Shown piece by piece: positions 42,958 to 52,618 of a DNA stretch of 64,000 nt. How positions within the stretch are numbered: the stretch's first letter is position 1; every line of letters starts with the position of its first letter. Source of the stretch: Limnobacter litoralis (GTDB lineage: Bacteria > Pseudomonadota > Gammaproteobacteria > Burkholderiales > Burkholderiaceae_B); NCBI RefSeq assembly GCF_030160455.1, contig NZ_BSOJ01000019.1:1-64000 (forward strand), in the 5' to 3' direction. A program made the translations under genes and the position numbers. The notes under the pieces were generated by a model. That model was not told where the DNA came from. It worked only from the letters and a program-made list of their open reading frames with translations, and did no database searches.

Positions 42958-43862
42958 ACTTTGGTCTGATCTCTATTGCCCTGATTTTCATTTCGCTGGC
43001 CATATTGCTGCTGGGCAAAGGCACTGCGGATGAAAGCAGGCGCAGATCCGAAGTGCGACTTGACACAGCCTTGACCAATTCACTGGACCCACTTCGGGTT
43101 CAGAAAGACCCGCTGAAACGGAAATTCATGCCGCAGTGGATGACGGACAATTTGATTTCGGCTGGTCTTCCAATCAACCGTGAATTGGGGCTGAAATTAT
43201 CAGCAGCAATACTACTTCCAGCTGTGGGTGCATTGGCATACAAAGGCGCTGTCAGTGCACTGGGGGCCATTGTGCTGGCTTTGATGGCGGTGGTTTTATA
43301 TGTCTTTTACAAACAGCGCAAACGCAGGCAATTGATGCTCAGCCAACTTCCCAACTTTCTGGACGGTGTGGTGCGGGTCAGCGCAGTGGGCTATAGCTTA
43401 ACCGTCTCTTTCAACACAGCGCTTGAAAACGCCGAGCAGCCCCTGCGCGATGCTTTGGGACTGGCGGTTCAAATGCAGTATGCAGGCCTAGAGTTGGATG
43501 AAGCCATGTATCGCCTGGCCAAGGTGTTCGGCCTGACCGAATTTAAATTGATTGCCTCTGTGGTGGCACTGGCTTTGAATTACGGTGGCAAAAGCGACAT
43601 CTTGCTGGGTCGTCTGGCGCAGTATTTGCGCGACCGGGAACAACACCATCAGGAATTGCTGGCCATGAGCTCGGAAGCCAGAATGTCAGCCGTTTTCATG
43701 TGTTTGCTGACCCCTGCTTTGGCGGGGTTCATCATCATGATTAACCCTGACTACCTGAGCACAATGTGGTATGACCACACTGGGCGAATTCTGTTGTTCG
43801 TTGCAGCCGGTCTGCAGGTGGCCGGCGCAGCACTGATCTACAAAATGGTACGAAGCATTTAA
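42954..43862 (+). CDS. tadB: TadB, inner-membrane platform protein
   Basis: A 302-residue T2SF-domain protein. Hydrophobic segments lie at about 5-22, 82-118, and two near the C-terminus (VFMCLLTPALAGFIIMI and ILLFVAAGLQVAGAALIY). The T2SF core includes QLPNFLDGVVRVSAVGYSLTVSFNTALE. It pairs with TadC to form the platform turned by CpaF. ATGA overlap with cpaF. Confidence 0.92.
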   Translation: MNFGLISIALIFISLAILLLGKGTADESRRRSEVRLDTALTNSLDPLRVQKDPLKRKFMPQWMTDNLISAGLPINRELGLKLSAAILLPAVGALAYKGAVSALGAIVLALMAVVLYVFYKQRKRRQLMLSQLPNFLDGVVRVSAVGYSLTVSFNTALENAEQPLRDALGLAVQMQYAGLELDEAMYRLAKVFGLTEFKLIASVVALALNYGGKSDILLGRLAQYLRDREQHHQELLAMSSEARMSAVFMCLLTPALAGFIIMINPDYLSTMWYDHTGRILLFVAAGLQVAGAALIYKMVRSI

Positions 43863-43874
43863 GGAGCAGCCCAC

Positions 43875-44831
43875 GTGTTAAGCCATGACAATCTTATTTT
43901 GCTGGGCAGCCTGTTGATTGGCTTTGGGTTGGTTGCCGTTGCCTTAAGTCTCATGAACCAAGGCAGCAAACGCGACAAAGCCTTGCAGCGCATTGAGCAG
44001 TACCTCACCGACCGTCGACGCGTGCAAATGGTGCCTGGCGTCAAGCCCGAAATCGCAAGCGGCTCATTGACGGGCCGTTTGGACACACTCAGTGCCAAAT
44101 TCAGCCAAAGCAAGGCTTTCAAACACTTTGTAGACCCCGAAGACCGTAAATTACTGGGTAAGGCCGGATTTGGCACCGAAGAGGACCTAGGGCGGTTTGT
44201 TTTGGCGCGAATCATTTTGGGCGTGTCGGGGTTAATCCTGGGCTACCTTCTCAACCTGAAAGCGGGCTACAGCAGCACAGCCGTCATTCAGGTAGTTGCC
44301 ATTGCGGGCCTGGGCTTCATGGCGCCCAAATGGATTTTAAAAATGATCGCAGAAGGTCGGGAGACCGCTTTTGAGCGAGAGCTCGTCGCCATCGTGGACG
44401 TGATGCGTCTGCTGCAGGGCGTGGGTTTGAGTGTCGACCAATCCATCGAAATCATGGCCACCCAATTGCGTGACTTGGTGCCGATTACTGCCCGCATGTT
44501 GCGCAGGGCCCAGCCCCAGGTGAAGTCCGGGGTGCCCTGGAATGTCATTCTGAAAAAAATGTGCGAAACCTACACCAGTGAAGAATTCCGTTCATTTGTC
44601 ACAGTGCTGGGGCAAATTGAAAAGTTTGGTGGCGCAGTGCAGGAACCCTTGCGACAATTTTCAGAACGACTGGTGGAGAAAGAAAGGGCCAATGCAAAAG
44701 AGTTCATGGGCAAATTGACCGTCAAGCTGACTGGTATCATGGTGGTTACCATGTTGCCAGCCCTCCTGATCATGACCGGTGGGCCGGGCATTATTTCGAT
44801 CATGCGCGCGTTCGCGCGAGTTGGAGGATAA
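43875..44831 (+). CDS. tadC: TadC, inner-membrane platform protein
   Basis: A 318-residue T2SF protein starting with GTG at 43875, after AAGGAG. It has one N-terminal membrane helix, a cytoplasmic stretch, a paired hydrophobic region (LGVSGLILGYLLNLKAG and VAIAGLGFMAPKWIL) and the conserved core ELVAIVDVMRLLQGVGLSVDQSIEIM, with a final helix MVVTMLPALLIMTGGPG. It is the second platform subunit beside TadB. Confidence 0.92.
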   Translation: MLSHDNLILLGSLLIGFGLVAVALSLMNQGSKRDKALQRIEQYLTDRRRVQMVPGVKPEIASGSLTGRLDTLSAKFSQSKAFKHFVDPEDRKLLGKAGFGTEEDLGRFVLARIILGVSGLILGYLLNLKAGYSSTAVIQVVAIAGLGFMAPKWILKMIAEGRETAFERELVAIVDVMRLLQGVGLSVDQSIEIMATQLRDLVPITARMLRRAQPQVKSGVPWNVILKKMCETYTSEEFRSFVTVLGQIEKFGGAVQEPLRQFSERLVEKERANAKEFMGKLTVKLTGIMVVTMLPALLIMTGGPGIISIMRAFARVGG

Positions 44832-44832
44832 A

Positions 44833-45633
44833 TTGAAAGGTTCTGCCATCGTTGTCGCCACTTTGACGCTTGGGCTTGCCGCGTGTGCTACGCAGCCGCA
44901 AGGCCAGAACACAGGCGCACAAAATCAGCCAGCCCAGCAAAATCCGGCGGCAACAGCGCAAATGCAGCAAAACCAGCAAGCCCTGATTGATGCCCAGCGC
45001 GCTGAGGACCAGCAAGAAGAAAACGCCCGATTGAAGCAGGCCAAAGGGGAGCAAGAAAAAGCGATTCACCTGGGTCTGGTCAAAAAGATGATTGACCAAA
45101 ACAATGGCTACGCTGCACTGGCCCATCTGGATTCCTATGACAAAAAATGGGGTGCCGACCTTAAAAGCCGCTTGTTGCGCGCCGACGCACTGCGAAAAAC
45201 AGGCCAGTACGATCAGGCAGAGCAGGTCTATCAGTCCCTGCTGGGCAGTGGTGATGATCAGGGTCAAGTGTGGTATGGCCTGGGCAAAATCTCGATTGAG
45301 AAAGGCAAACTGAATGCCGCTGAAGTCCGGCTCGAAAAGGCCGTTCAGATCGACCCATTGAAAATTGACGCGTACACCGACCTTGGGTTGGTTTACCTGC
45401 TGGATGGCAAAAAAGACCTGTCTTACAACGCCCTGATGAAAGCCAGCGAGTTGTCCAACCAAGACCCCAAGATATTGGCCAACCTGGCCTTGTGGGGCCT
45501 CGTATTCAACGACCTGGACATGTCGATGGACATTGCCAACCGGCTACAATGGTCTGACAACACCCGCAACAAGGTCATGGCGCAAGCCAACACCATCAAA
45601 AGACGACTGAAGGTTCAAGGAGACCCGCAATGA
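44833..45633 (+). CDS. tadD: TadD, TPR lipoprotein of the Tad system
   Basis: A 266-residue lipoprotein with signal and lipobox LAAC (TLTLGLAAC), a Gln/Ala/Asn-rich linker (about 25-60) and TPR repeats (about 85-250: YAALAHLDSYDKKWGADLKSRLLRADALRKTGQYDQAEQVYQ, then DQGQVWYGLGKISIEKGKLNAAEVRLEKAVQIDPLKIDAY). I choose TTG 44833 because GGAGGA stands 5 bases before it and the signal peptide then begins MKGSAIVV. In other bacteria TadD helps secretin assembly. Confidence 0.9.
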   Translation: MKGSAIVVATLTLGLAACATQPQGQNTGAQNQPAQQNPAATAQMQQNQQALIDAQRAEDQQEENARLKQAKGEQEKAIHLGLVKKMIDQNNGYAALAHLDSYDKKWGADLKSRLLRADALRKTGQYDQAEQVYQSLLGSGDDQGQVWYGLGKISIEKGKLNAAEVRLEKAVQIDPLKIDAYTDLGLVYLLDGKKDLSYNALMKASELSNQDPKILANLALWGLVFNDLDMSMDIANRLQWSDNTRNKVMAQANTIKRRLKVQGDPQ

Positions 45634-45944
45634 AACTGACATGGACTTTGACACTGGGCCTGTTGTTAGCGGCGTCCAGCAACCTCGCTTTGGCTGACGA
45701 ACAGACCCAGAGCGACACATCCGGCAAAGTGAATGAAACGATTGTCGGGCAACCAGACGCTCAAACAGGATTGGCGACTCGCCACTACCTTCAAGAGCAG
45801 GCGCAAGGCATTCACCGGGCAGACACAGAGCCCTACCGCGCTGAATTTGCGGGCAAAGCCTACAAAGCCTACGCAGACTCGATTGGACAGAGCAGCAACG
45901 GAAAAAGCGCTCAGTCCCAGGTGTCTGGCATTTCCAGCAATTAA
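45630..45944 (+). CDS. DUF3613 protein of the Tad locus
   Basis: A 104-residue protein with a signal peptide (about 1-22, LGLLLAASSNLALA) and the DUF3613 core TGLATRHYLQEQAQGIHRADTEPYRAEFAGKAYKAYADSIG. This family is nearly always the last gene of Tad loci in Burkholderiales and has no known function. ATGA overlap with tadD supports membership of the operon. Confidence 0.88.
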   Translation: MKLTWTLTLGLLLAASSNLALADEQTQSDTSGKVNETIVGQPDAQTGLATRHYLQEQAQGIHRADTEPYRAEFAGKAYKAYADSIGQSSNGKSAQSQVSGISSN

Positions 45945-45958
45945 GACCGGCGAAACCC

Positions 45959-46933
45959 GTGCTCAAGCTTTTTCTCAGGCTGTTGTCGATTTTGACGGGT
46001 AGAACCATTCTGCCCCCCGAGAAAACCGAAGCACTGGAGCAAAGCCTGCAACGCAGTCGAGAGCAGAACAAGGCACTGGATCAACGCCTTGTTGATTTGC
46101 GGCAACAGCAGCAGCAAATGCTCAGCGACCTGCGCACGCGCCATCAGCAAGAGTCCGACAAATGGCGAAATGAGGTCAGTTCCAATCAAACTGAAATGGC
46201 CCGCCTGCGTGAACAGATTGCACAACTTGCCCAAAGCACAGACCAGGAAACCTTGCGGCAACTGACTGAAAACCAGCAACTGATCGAACAGCTGAACTGG
46301 CTCTCGGGTACGATCGCACACGACTTCCGCGCCCCCTTGAGGGCCATCGACGCTTATTCCTTCTTTCTGGACGACGAGTTGGGAGACTCGGCACCCGCCG
46401 AGGCCAAATCGTCGCTGGGTGAAATCCGTCGGAACGGAAAACGCTTGGGGGTCCTGATCGACGGTTTGATTGACTTCCTTCGACTCAGCACCTGTCCGCT
46501 GAATCGAGTCAATTTCGACCTGGGGGATGCTGTACGCGAGCTGCTGAATATGGGGTTTCGCGGTGCACCCATCCACATCGACAAAGACCTTCACTTTCCG
46601 ATGAAATTCGACCCTGAATTGGCTGTGCGAATGATGAAAGAACTCCTCGACAATGCTGTCAAGTTCTCAGCAGGCGTGGAAGATCCGAAAATAACCGTGC
46701 GAAAGGTCAGCGACTCTGAGCTCGAAATCACTGACAACGGAGTTGGGTTCTCCTCCGAGCACAGCGACAAACTCTTCCGTCTATTCCACCGCATGCACGG
46801 CAACGACGAATTCGCGGGCGAAGGCATCGGGCTTTGCATCGCACAGCGAATTGCAGGCCGCCACGGCCTTACACTCGGATTGCATCGAGTTGGCAATTTA
46901 ACTGTTGCAAGTTTAAGCGTTACACAACCCTAG
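45959..46933 (+). CDS. Soluble sensor histidine kinase with long coiled coil
   Basis: A 324-residue kinase starting with GTG. After a short hydrophobic start (LKLFLRLLSIL) residues about 22-115 are Gln/Glu/Leu rich and should form a coiled coil in place of a sensor domain. HisKA has AHDFRAPLRAIDAY (His121), phytochrome-like. HATPase has KELLDNAVKFS, DNGVGF and the G2 box GEGIGLCIA. No receiver or PAS is seen and no response regulator is adjacent. It lies 14 bases after the Tad operon and could be its last gene; its end overlaps the convergent HD-GYP gene by 14 bases. Confidence 0.87.
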   Translation: MLKLFLRLLSILTGRTILPPEKTEALEQSLQRSREQNKALDQRLVDLRQQQQQMLSDLRTRHQQESDKWRNEVSSNQTEMARLREQIAQLAQSTDQETLRQLTENQQLIEQLNWLSGTIAHDFRAPLRAIDAYSFFLDDELGDSAPAEAKSSLGEIRRNGKRLGVLIDGLIDFLRLSTCPLNRVNFDLGDAVRELLNMGFRGAPIHIDKDLHFPMKFDPELAVRMMKELLDNAVKFSAGVEDPKITVRKVSDSELEITDNGVGFSSEHSDKLFRLFHRMHGNDEFAGEGIGLCIAQRIAGRHGLTLGLHRVGNLTVASLSVTQP

Positions 46934-48005
46934 CCATCAAATCCAGCAAAGTCGGAAGATCGCCAAGATCACGTCGTGGTATTGCGTTTCGCACACCAAA
47001 GCCATTTTGGGCAGTGTCAATGATTTCTGCGGCCACTCCACTCTTGTTCAGGTTGCGGAACACCAGCACCACAGGCGTAATTGCCGTTTGTCCCCGAATG
47101 AGGCTGCATCCGATTTGATTGCCCGCAAGCTGAACCAGGCTACCTGCGGGGTAAATACCCAACTCCTCCAGCAAAATGGCTGTGAAATTGCTATAAAGCG
47201 CGTCACCCTGATCAAACAGATCCTTCACTGCCTGCTCTGCCGTAAAGTTCTTGCGATATTCACGCTGGGCCATCCGAGCATTAAAGGAATCACACACACT
47301 CAGCAGGACAGAGCCCGAATGCTGGTTTTTGATCTGCCGTGGGTAACCTGTTCCATCGGGCAATTCATGATGGGAACGGACCACGTCCATCCAGACTGGA
47401 TCTTGTACACCCAGCAACTGCAATTTGTCAGCGCTTTGTTCCGGGTGTTTACGAATCAATTCCTTCTGATCACGGCTTAAGGGCTCTACCTGGGTTCTTA
47501 GCCGAGCCTGAAGACTCAACATACTGATGTTCATGGTCAAAGCCGCGCTCACAATCGAGTCCACCTCCTCCTCGCAGAACATTTGACTCTGCATGGCCAC
47601 TCGAGCGGCAGTCAGCGCCACCAAAAGATGGTGCATGACCGGGTAGTCATCACCCGTGTGCCAGGCAAGGTAGGCGTAAGCCAGATCAAAATTTGAGATT
47701 GCAATGTGTTTGAACCGCTTAACCAACTGAACAATCACAGACACAAAAACCTCAGGATCTTCATCGCTCATCGCTTTTGAAAGCACTTGATAGCAACAAT
47801 GGAGATCCTCAAAAAGATCGCAGGCAGAAAGGTACAGAAGCGTGGTCTGGCTAAGCTCACACTCAAGCGCGAAATAACCCTCGGTGGCCACTCGATTCAC
47901 ATTCGATGCCCGTCTACCCGAATGCAGATAAAGCTGTTCAGGCCGGATGGACTGTGACTTCAGGAGATGATTTACCACCATTGAATTGGACAAATTGATC
48001 AGCAT
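46920..48005 (-). CDS. HD-GYP-like protein with degenerate HD site
   Basis: A 361-residue protein whose C-terminal half follows the HD-GYP pattern: HP at 187-188, HHELPDGTGYP (212-222) and CDSFNARMAQREYR (238-251). The HD pair itself, expected in a LLHDIGK-like segment, is replaced by LTMNISM (157-163), so one metal site is missing and c-di-GMP hydrolysis is doubtful. The GYP part may still bind a partner such as a GGDEF protein or a pilus factor. The N-terminal about 150 residues show no known domain. Confidence 0.82.
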   Translation of the reverse strand: MLINLSNSMVVNHLLKSQSIRPEQLYLHSGRRASNVNRVATEGYFALECELSQTTLLYLSACDLFEDLHCCYQVLSKAMSDEDPEVFVSVIVQLVKRFKHIAISNFDLAYAYLAWHTGDDYPVMHHLLVALTAARVAMQSQMFCEEEVDSIVSAALTMNISMLSLQARLRTQVEPLSRDQKELIRKHPEQSADKLQLLGVQDPVWMDVVRSHHELPDGTGYPRQIKNQHSGSVLLSVCDSFNARMAQREYRKNFTAEQAVKDLFDQGDALYSNFTAILLEELGIYPAGSLVQLAGNQIGCSLIRGQTAITPVVLVFRNLNKSGVAAEIIDTAQNGFGVRNAIPRRDLGDLPTLLDLMARVV

Positions 48006-48179
48006 GCACGCGCTCCTTGATTACCTCAATTTACGACCAGAGACTGAAGTTGCCATATCCCTTTGTTGCGCTAGTCAATGTGGAGCAATCTGCAAACTGA
48101 GTGAAAAAATGCCCTGTATTCAACCCCTTCAATTGAGGGTGACAATGAGAACCTGTAGGCTCACGAAGGGGAATACACC

Positions 48180-48461
48180 ATGCAAACCTTAGAGCTGAAA
48201 GCAGCGCCTGCACCAGAAGGGTTTTATCCTGAAACACTGAACATTCACAATGAACAGGCCAACATGGCCATGAACGTCAACCTTGACGACGCGCTGGCCG
48301 CCGTGTTGCAGACTGTTCAAAAAAGCGAATCAGGGCCTGCCATTCGAGGCTTGGGCAAATTGCTGGCGTACATGGAAATGCTTGAGAAGGCGGCAGGCAT
48401 CGGTGGCAATGGTGGCCACAAGGAAATTGTGCTGTGCGCGCCGCTTACATTAACCCTGTAA
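48180..48461 (+). CDS. Hypothetical protein, 93 aa
   Basis: The ORF begins MQTLELKAAPAPEGFYPE and has GAAGGGGA-like purine-rich sequence before the ATG. The middle is helical and acidic (NLDDALAAVLQTVQKSESGPAIRGLGKLLAYMEMLEKAAG). No family recognised, no signal peptide or membrane segment. Its last 17 bases overlap the end of the convergent dsbB gene. A weak TCAATTGA palindrome lies about 55 bases upstream. Confidence 0.6.
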   Translation: MQTLELKAAPAPEGFYPETLNIHNEQANMAMNVNLDDALAAVLQTVQKSESGPAIRGLGKLLAYMEMLEKAAGIGGNGGHKEIVLCAPLTLTL

Positions 48462-48957
48462 TCGGGCGTCTAACTGTTCTCAACGTGAAACTCGCCAAGA
48501 CAAGCTGCACAACAAAGCCCACTGCACTCCACGCGGGCAACTGAAGACCCAGAAAAGGCGGATAAGGATCCGTACACATGCCGTCTACTTCAAACAGGGC
48601 CGGAAACCATTGAACCCAAGGCAAGGCGTTCAATCGGGTTTGCATGGGGTCAACACCGCAAGACTGACCCGGATGCGCGAGAATCCAGACGTGGTACAGC
48701 GCAAAACCAGCACCGGCAAGCGCTGCAAGCGCAGCAACGAAACCACCCAAACGCCGGCCAGTGCTATTGTCTGCATCATTCGAAAAAAACTGGACTGCAA
48801 AGGCCAGGGCCGTCAAAAGATACAAATAACGCTGAATGATGCACAGGGCGCAGGGATACCAGTCTTCCACCTGTTGCAACCAGAGCGCGCCAGACAGCGC
48901 GCCCAGGCTGAGCAACATTCCGAGTAAAGCCAAGCGTCGCGTGGGCCTTAAAGCCAT
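48445..48957 (-). CDS. dsbB: DsbB, disulphide bond formation protein B
   Basis: A 170-residue membrane protein with four helices. The first redox pair is CALC (36-39) in DWYPCALCIIQR, the second pair is the Cys of GQSCGVDP and of DGMCTDPYPP in the second periplasmic loop. It reoxidises DsbA and passes electrons to quinone. The neighbouring Hpt gene ends three bases before its start. Confidence 0.95.
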   Translation of the reverse strand: MALRPTRRLALLGMLLSLGALSGALWLQQVEDWYPCALCIIQRYLYLLTALAFAVQFFSNDADNSTGRRLGGFVAALAALAGAGFALYHVWILAHPGQSCGVDPMQTRLNALPWVQWFPALFEVDGMCTDPYPPFLGLQLPAWSAVGFVVQLVLASFTLRTVRRPITGLM

Positions 48958-48960
48958 GGT

Positions 48961-49332
48961 CTAGGAATCCAGTTGTTGATGAACCCAATCGCGGGTCTCT
49001 GTGAAAACGTCTTTCATTCTTGCGAAATAGCCGCGGGATAGCTCACCAAACTCGGTGTGCTCCATGCACAGAAAGGCATATCGAAGTTTTTGGAAGCCCA
49101 AGGTGCCGCCGGCGCCCGCACTGCGGTGCGACAGGGATTTGAATGACTTTTCATCGGTGTCGAAGGGATCCACCGATTCGTCAAACCAGCTCTCGGTGGT
49201 TTCATCAAAATATTCATCGGCAAACTCACGAAGCATGTCCGGCCCCAATTCGGTCAGCAATCGATTCCATTGATCCATGTCGATCAAAGGTTTTGATGCG
49301 AGTTCAGATTCAGAATAAACGGGCATGTTCAT
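48961..49332 (-). CDS. Stand-alone Hpt (histidine phosphotransfer) domain protein
   Basis: A 123-residue helical acidic protein with the Hpt site SLSHRSAGAGGTLGF (His69), where LxH..xG..xxLGa is the family pattern. It would relay phosphate between a hybrid kinase and a response regulator. No hybrid kinase is in the window, though an orphan histidine kinase and a degenerate HD-GYP protein lie a few kb away. The start could also be the ATG two codons downstream. Likely co-transcribed with dsbB. Confidence 0.8.
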   Translation of the reverse strand: MNMPVYSESELASKPLIDMDQWNRLLTELGPDMLREFADEYFDETTESWFDESVDPFDTDEKSFKSLSHRSAGAGGTLGFQKLRYAFLCMEHTEFGELSRGYFARMKDVFTETRDWVHQQLDS

Positions 49333-49413
49333 GGTTAATTTTAAGCCTTGCCAAAAAGGTCAGCACCGCGCGGGCTATACTGACCAAGAAGTTAACATAT
49401 TTTATTCAGCGCA

Positions 49414-50367
49414 ATGACCAACACACTTGATCAGCTAAAAAAGGTTACGCAAGTCGTGGCCGACACCGGCGACTTTCAAAGCATCGCCGCCTTTAAACCT
49501 CAAGATGCCACCACCAACCCCTCTTTGATTTTAAAGGCCGTGCAGAAGCCTGCCTATTACCCATTAATGCAGGAGACCCGTGAAAATTTCGGGCATGTTT
49601 CACTGGATGAGCAGGTGGATCGCTTGCTGGTCCGGTTTGGCTGTGAAATTCTGAAAACCATCCCTGGCAGGGTGTCTACGGAAGTGGATGCCCGCCTGTC
49701 GTTTGACACACAGGCAACAGTGGATCGGGCCAAGCGCATCATTGCGCTATACAAGGCCGAAGGGATCGACACTGAAAAGCATGTTCTGATCAAGATTGCG
49801 TCAACCTGGGAAGGCATTCAAGCCGCCCAAACCCTCGAACAGCAAGGCATTCACTGCAACCTGACGCTGCTCTTTTCTGCCATTCAAGCGCACGCCTGTG
49901 CCAAGGCCAGTGTTACGTTGATTTCGCCGTTTGTAGGGCGAATTTACGACTGGTACAAGAAGAATGCAGGCCCGCAATGGGACGAGCAAGCCAATGCAGG
50001 CGCGAACGACCCCGGCGTGCAATCCGTCAAGCGCATTTACGCCTATTACAAGCAGCACGGAATCCGCACAGAAGTGATGGGTGCGAGCTTTAGAAACGCC
50101 GGACAAATCAAGGCATTGGCCGGCTGTGACCTGTTGACCATCAGCCCCGAATTGCTGACTGAACTGAGCCAGGACGAAAGCCATTTGCAAGCAGCACTGA
50201 CCACGGAGTGGGCAAACCAGCAGAATGTTGAAGCATTTCCTGACGGAGAGGCCGAATTCCGCTTCATGCTGAATGAAGATGCGATGGCCACTGAGAAGTT
50301 GGCAGAAGGCATTCGGGCTTTTGTGAAAGACTCGGAAAAGCTGGATGCGTTGCTGAAAGCAGTTTGA
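49414..50367 (+). CDS. tal: Transaldolase
   Basis: A 317-residue class I aldolase-fold enzyme (TalB type) of the pentose phosphate pathway. [12 protein letters not shown] near the start, the Schiff-base lysine in [16 protein letters not shown], and [25 protein letters not shown] towards the end are all present. Length equals the E. coli enzyme. It diverges from the Hpt gene across 81 bases and converges with the CoA-transferase gene. Confidence 0.96.
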   Translation: MTNTLDQLKKVTQVVADTGDFQSIAAFKPQDATTNPSLILKAVQKPAYYPLMQETRENFGHVSLDEQVDRLLVRFGCEILKTIPGRVSTEVDARLSFDTQATVDRAKRIIALYKAEGIDTEKHVLIKIASTWEGIQAAQTLEQQGIHCNLTLLFSAIQAHACAKASVTLISPFVGRIYDWYKKNAGPQWDEQANAGANDPGVQSVKRIYAYYKQHGIRTEVMGASFRNAGQIKALAGCDLLTISPELLTELSQDESHLQAALTTEWANQQNVEAFPDGEAEFRFMLNEDAMATEKLAEGIRAFVKDSEKLDALLKAV

Positions 50368-50381
50368 TCAGCCATTCAGCA

Positions 50382-51599
50382 TCAAATTACCCCGTCAGCC
50401 CGAAACTGGTCAATTTCTCGCTGCCCATAGCCCAAATTGCCAAGCACCTCAGCCGTGTGTTCACCGAGCTTCGGCCCAAGCCAACGGGTTCGGCCCGGTG
50501 TTTCTGACAATTTGGGTACCACACCGGGCACCTTCAAGCGGCCCTCTTCTCCGAAGGGGTGTTCTTCAAGCATTTGCCGGGCTTGAAATTGCGGATCTTG
50601 AACGATGTCGGCAATGCTGTAGATCTTGCTGGCCGGCACCTCGGCCTGCTCGAGCACGGCCAAGGCGGAATCCACGGTCTGACTGGCGCACCACTGGGCA
50701 ATGGTTTGATCAATCAATGCAGTGTGCCTGACCCGACCATCGTTGCTGGCCATGTCAGGGTTGTTGGCCATGTCGGAATGACCGATTGCTGTCATCAGCC
50801 GCTTGAAAATGGCGTCACCATTGCCGCCAATCACGAGGTAAGCGCCATCTCGACAAGTGTATGTGTTGGACGGCACTATGCCCGGCAAGCTGGCACCCGA
50901 ACGTTCCCGCACAACACCCGCAAAATCATATTCGGGCAACAGGCTTTCCATCATGTTGAACACCGACTCGTACAGGGCAACATCCACCACTTGGCCCCTG
51001 CCGGTTTTCTGGCGGTTCAACAATGCCATCAGGGCGCCAATCACCGCGTGCAGACCAGCCAGCGAGTCACCAATTGAAATGCCGACCCTCACCGGGGGCT
51101 TTCCGGGCTCGCCGCTCAGGTAACGCATGCCGCCAATCGACTCGGCAATGGCTCCAAACCCAGGACGGTCTTTGTAAGGGCCGCTTTGCCCGTAGCCAGA
51201 CAACCTGACCACCACCAAACCGGGATTGATTCGTTGCAACTCCTCAGGACCGATGCCCCACTTTTCCAGTTGGCCAGGCCGAAAGTTTTCGACCAGCACA
51301 TCGACACTGGCCAGCAATTGTTTGAGAATGTCCAGGCCTTGCGGGCTTTTCAGATTCAGGGTCATTGATTTTTTATTGCGAGCCTGCACTGCCCACCACA
51401 AAGAATTGCCCTCGTGCAGCACGCGCCACTTGCGGATGGGGTCGCCACTGCCTGGTGCCTCCACTTTGATGACCTCAGCACCAAACTCACCCAAAATACG
51501 ACTGGCAAAAGGTCCGGCAATCAGAGTGCCCAGTTCCAGCACCTTGAAACCGCTCAAAGGGCCAGCGCTGGATGACGGATCGTTCAAATCAGGATTCAT
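50382..51599 (-). CDS. CaiB/BaiF family (type III) CoA-transferase
   Basis: A 405-residue CoA-transferase. [30 protein letters not shown] is the N-terminal signature, and the aspartate in [18 protein letters not shown] is the probable acyl-accepting residue. Type III enzymes move CoA between organic acids in fatty, aromatic or dicarboxylic acid use; the substrate is not evident. Its start overlaps the recR end by 11 bases, an unusual pairing without obvious functional link. Confidence 0.92.
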   Translation of the reverse strand: MNPDLNDPSSSAGPLSGFKVLELGTLIAGPFASRILGEFGAEVIKVEAPGSGDPIRKWRVLHEGNSLWWAVQARNKKSMTLNLKSPQGLDILKQLLASVDVLVENFRPGQLEKWGIGPEELQRINPGLVVVRLSGYGQSGPYKDRPGFGAIAESIGGMRYLSGEPGKPPVRVGISIGDSLAGLHAVIGALMALLNRQKTGRGQVVDVALYESVFNMMESLLPEYDFAGVVRERSGASLPGIVPSNTYTCRDGAYLVIGGNGDAIFKRLMTAIGHSDMANNPDMASNDGRVRHTALIDQTIAQWCASQTVDSALAVLEQAEVPASKIYSIADIVQDPQFQARQMLEEHPFGEEGRLKVPGVVPKLSETPGRTRWLGPKLGEHTAEVLGNLGYGQREIDQFRADGVI

Positions 51600-52236
51600 C
51601 GGTTCCCCGCAGCAATCTGCGATCCATCAGGGCACGCGCCACAGTGATGGGGTCGGTGTATTCAAGTTCAGCGCCCAAAGGCACACCCCGGGCCAAACGG
51701 CTGACTTTCAGGTTGAGCCGGCGGATTCGGTCGGTCAGAAACACCGCCGTGGCCTCGCCCTCGTTGGTGAAATTGGTGGCCAGAATAACCTCTTGAACCT
51801 CGGGCTCGTCCAGACGCTGGCTCAAGCGCGGCCAATCCAGAGATTCCGGATGAACGCCATCCAGTGGCGAGGCCTTGCCCATCAACACGTAATACAAACC
51901 GGTGTAGGTCTGGGTTTGCTCGATCGCGGCCAGGTCTGCGGGCGTTTCCACCACGCAAACCAGGCTTGTGTTTCGACGCGGTTGGGCGCAAATGCTGCAG
52001 GTGTCCTGGTGGCAGAAATTGTTGCAGAGGCGGCAGTGGCGTATTTCATTGACCGCGCGCAGAAGGGCCTGGCCCAGTTCACTGGCGCTTTGGCGATCAT
52101 GTTGCAGCAGATGAAAGGCCAGTCTTTGTGCCGACTTGGGGCCTACGCCTGGCAGTCGCTTGAAGGCGGCCACCAGATCCACCAAAGGATCAAGCCCGTC
52201 AAAGGCACTCAAGGCATCGTCTTTGGGCAAAGCCAT
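51589..52236 (-). CDS. recR: RecR recombination mediator
   Basis: A 215-residue protein acting with RecF/RecO to load RecA. The helix-hairpin-helix lies in [17 protein letters not shown], the zinc finger is [16 protein letters not shown], and the Toprim domain begins [16 protein letters not shown]. The tail is about 15 residues longer than usual. It stands in the conserved order recR-ybaB-dnaX, 27 bases after ybaB. Confidence 0.95.
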   Translation of the reverse strand: MALPKDDALSAFDGLDPLVDLVAAFKRLPGVGPKSAQRLAFHLLQHDRQSASELGQALLRAVNEIRHCRLCNNFCHQDTCSICAQPRRNTSLVCVVETPADLAAIEQTQTYTGLYYVLMGKASPLDGVHPESLDWPRLSQRLDEPEVQEVILATNFTNEGEATAVFLTDRIRRLNLKVSRLARGVPLGAELEYTDPITVARALMDRRLLRGTDES

Positions 52237-52263
52237 GGCTTGTCAGTCAGTTGTGATGAACAA

Positions 52264-52596
52264 TCAGAACGGCATTTTGAAGCCGGGAGGCATCGGGAAA
52301 CCGGCTGTGACTGAGGCCATTTTTTCTTGCATCAGGGCTTCTGATTTGCGCACGCCGTCGTTGAACGCGGCCGCAATCAGGTCTTCCAGCATGTCTTTGT
52401 CATCGGCTAGCAGGCTGGGGTCGATGCTGATGCGCTTGACGTCGTGTTTGCAGGTCATGGTGACCTTGACCAGTCCACCGCCCGAGGTGCCTTCCACTTC
52501 CATCTTGCCGATTTCAGCCTGCATTTTTTGCATGTTTTCCTGCATCTGCTGGGCTTGTTTCATCAAACCGGCCAATTGGCCTTTCATCATGTTCAT
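52264..52596 (-). CDS. ybaB: YbaB/EbfC nucleoid-associated protein
   Basis: A 110-residue DNA-binding protein: a helical dimer arm ([34 protein letters not shown]), then a beta-strand part and [18 protein letters not shown]. It coats DNA and sits, as almost always, between dnaX and recR. Confidence 0.95.
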   Translation of the reverse strand: MNMMKGQLAGLMKQAQQMQENMQKMQAEIGKMEVEGTSGGGLVKVTMTCKHDVKRISIDPSLLADDKDMLEDLIAAAFNDGVRKSEALMQEKMASVTAGFPMPPGFKMPF

Positions 52597-52618
52597 GGTT
52601 TACTCCTTCAAAGGAATT

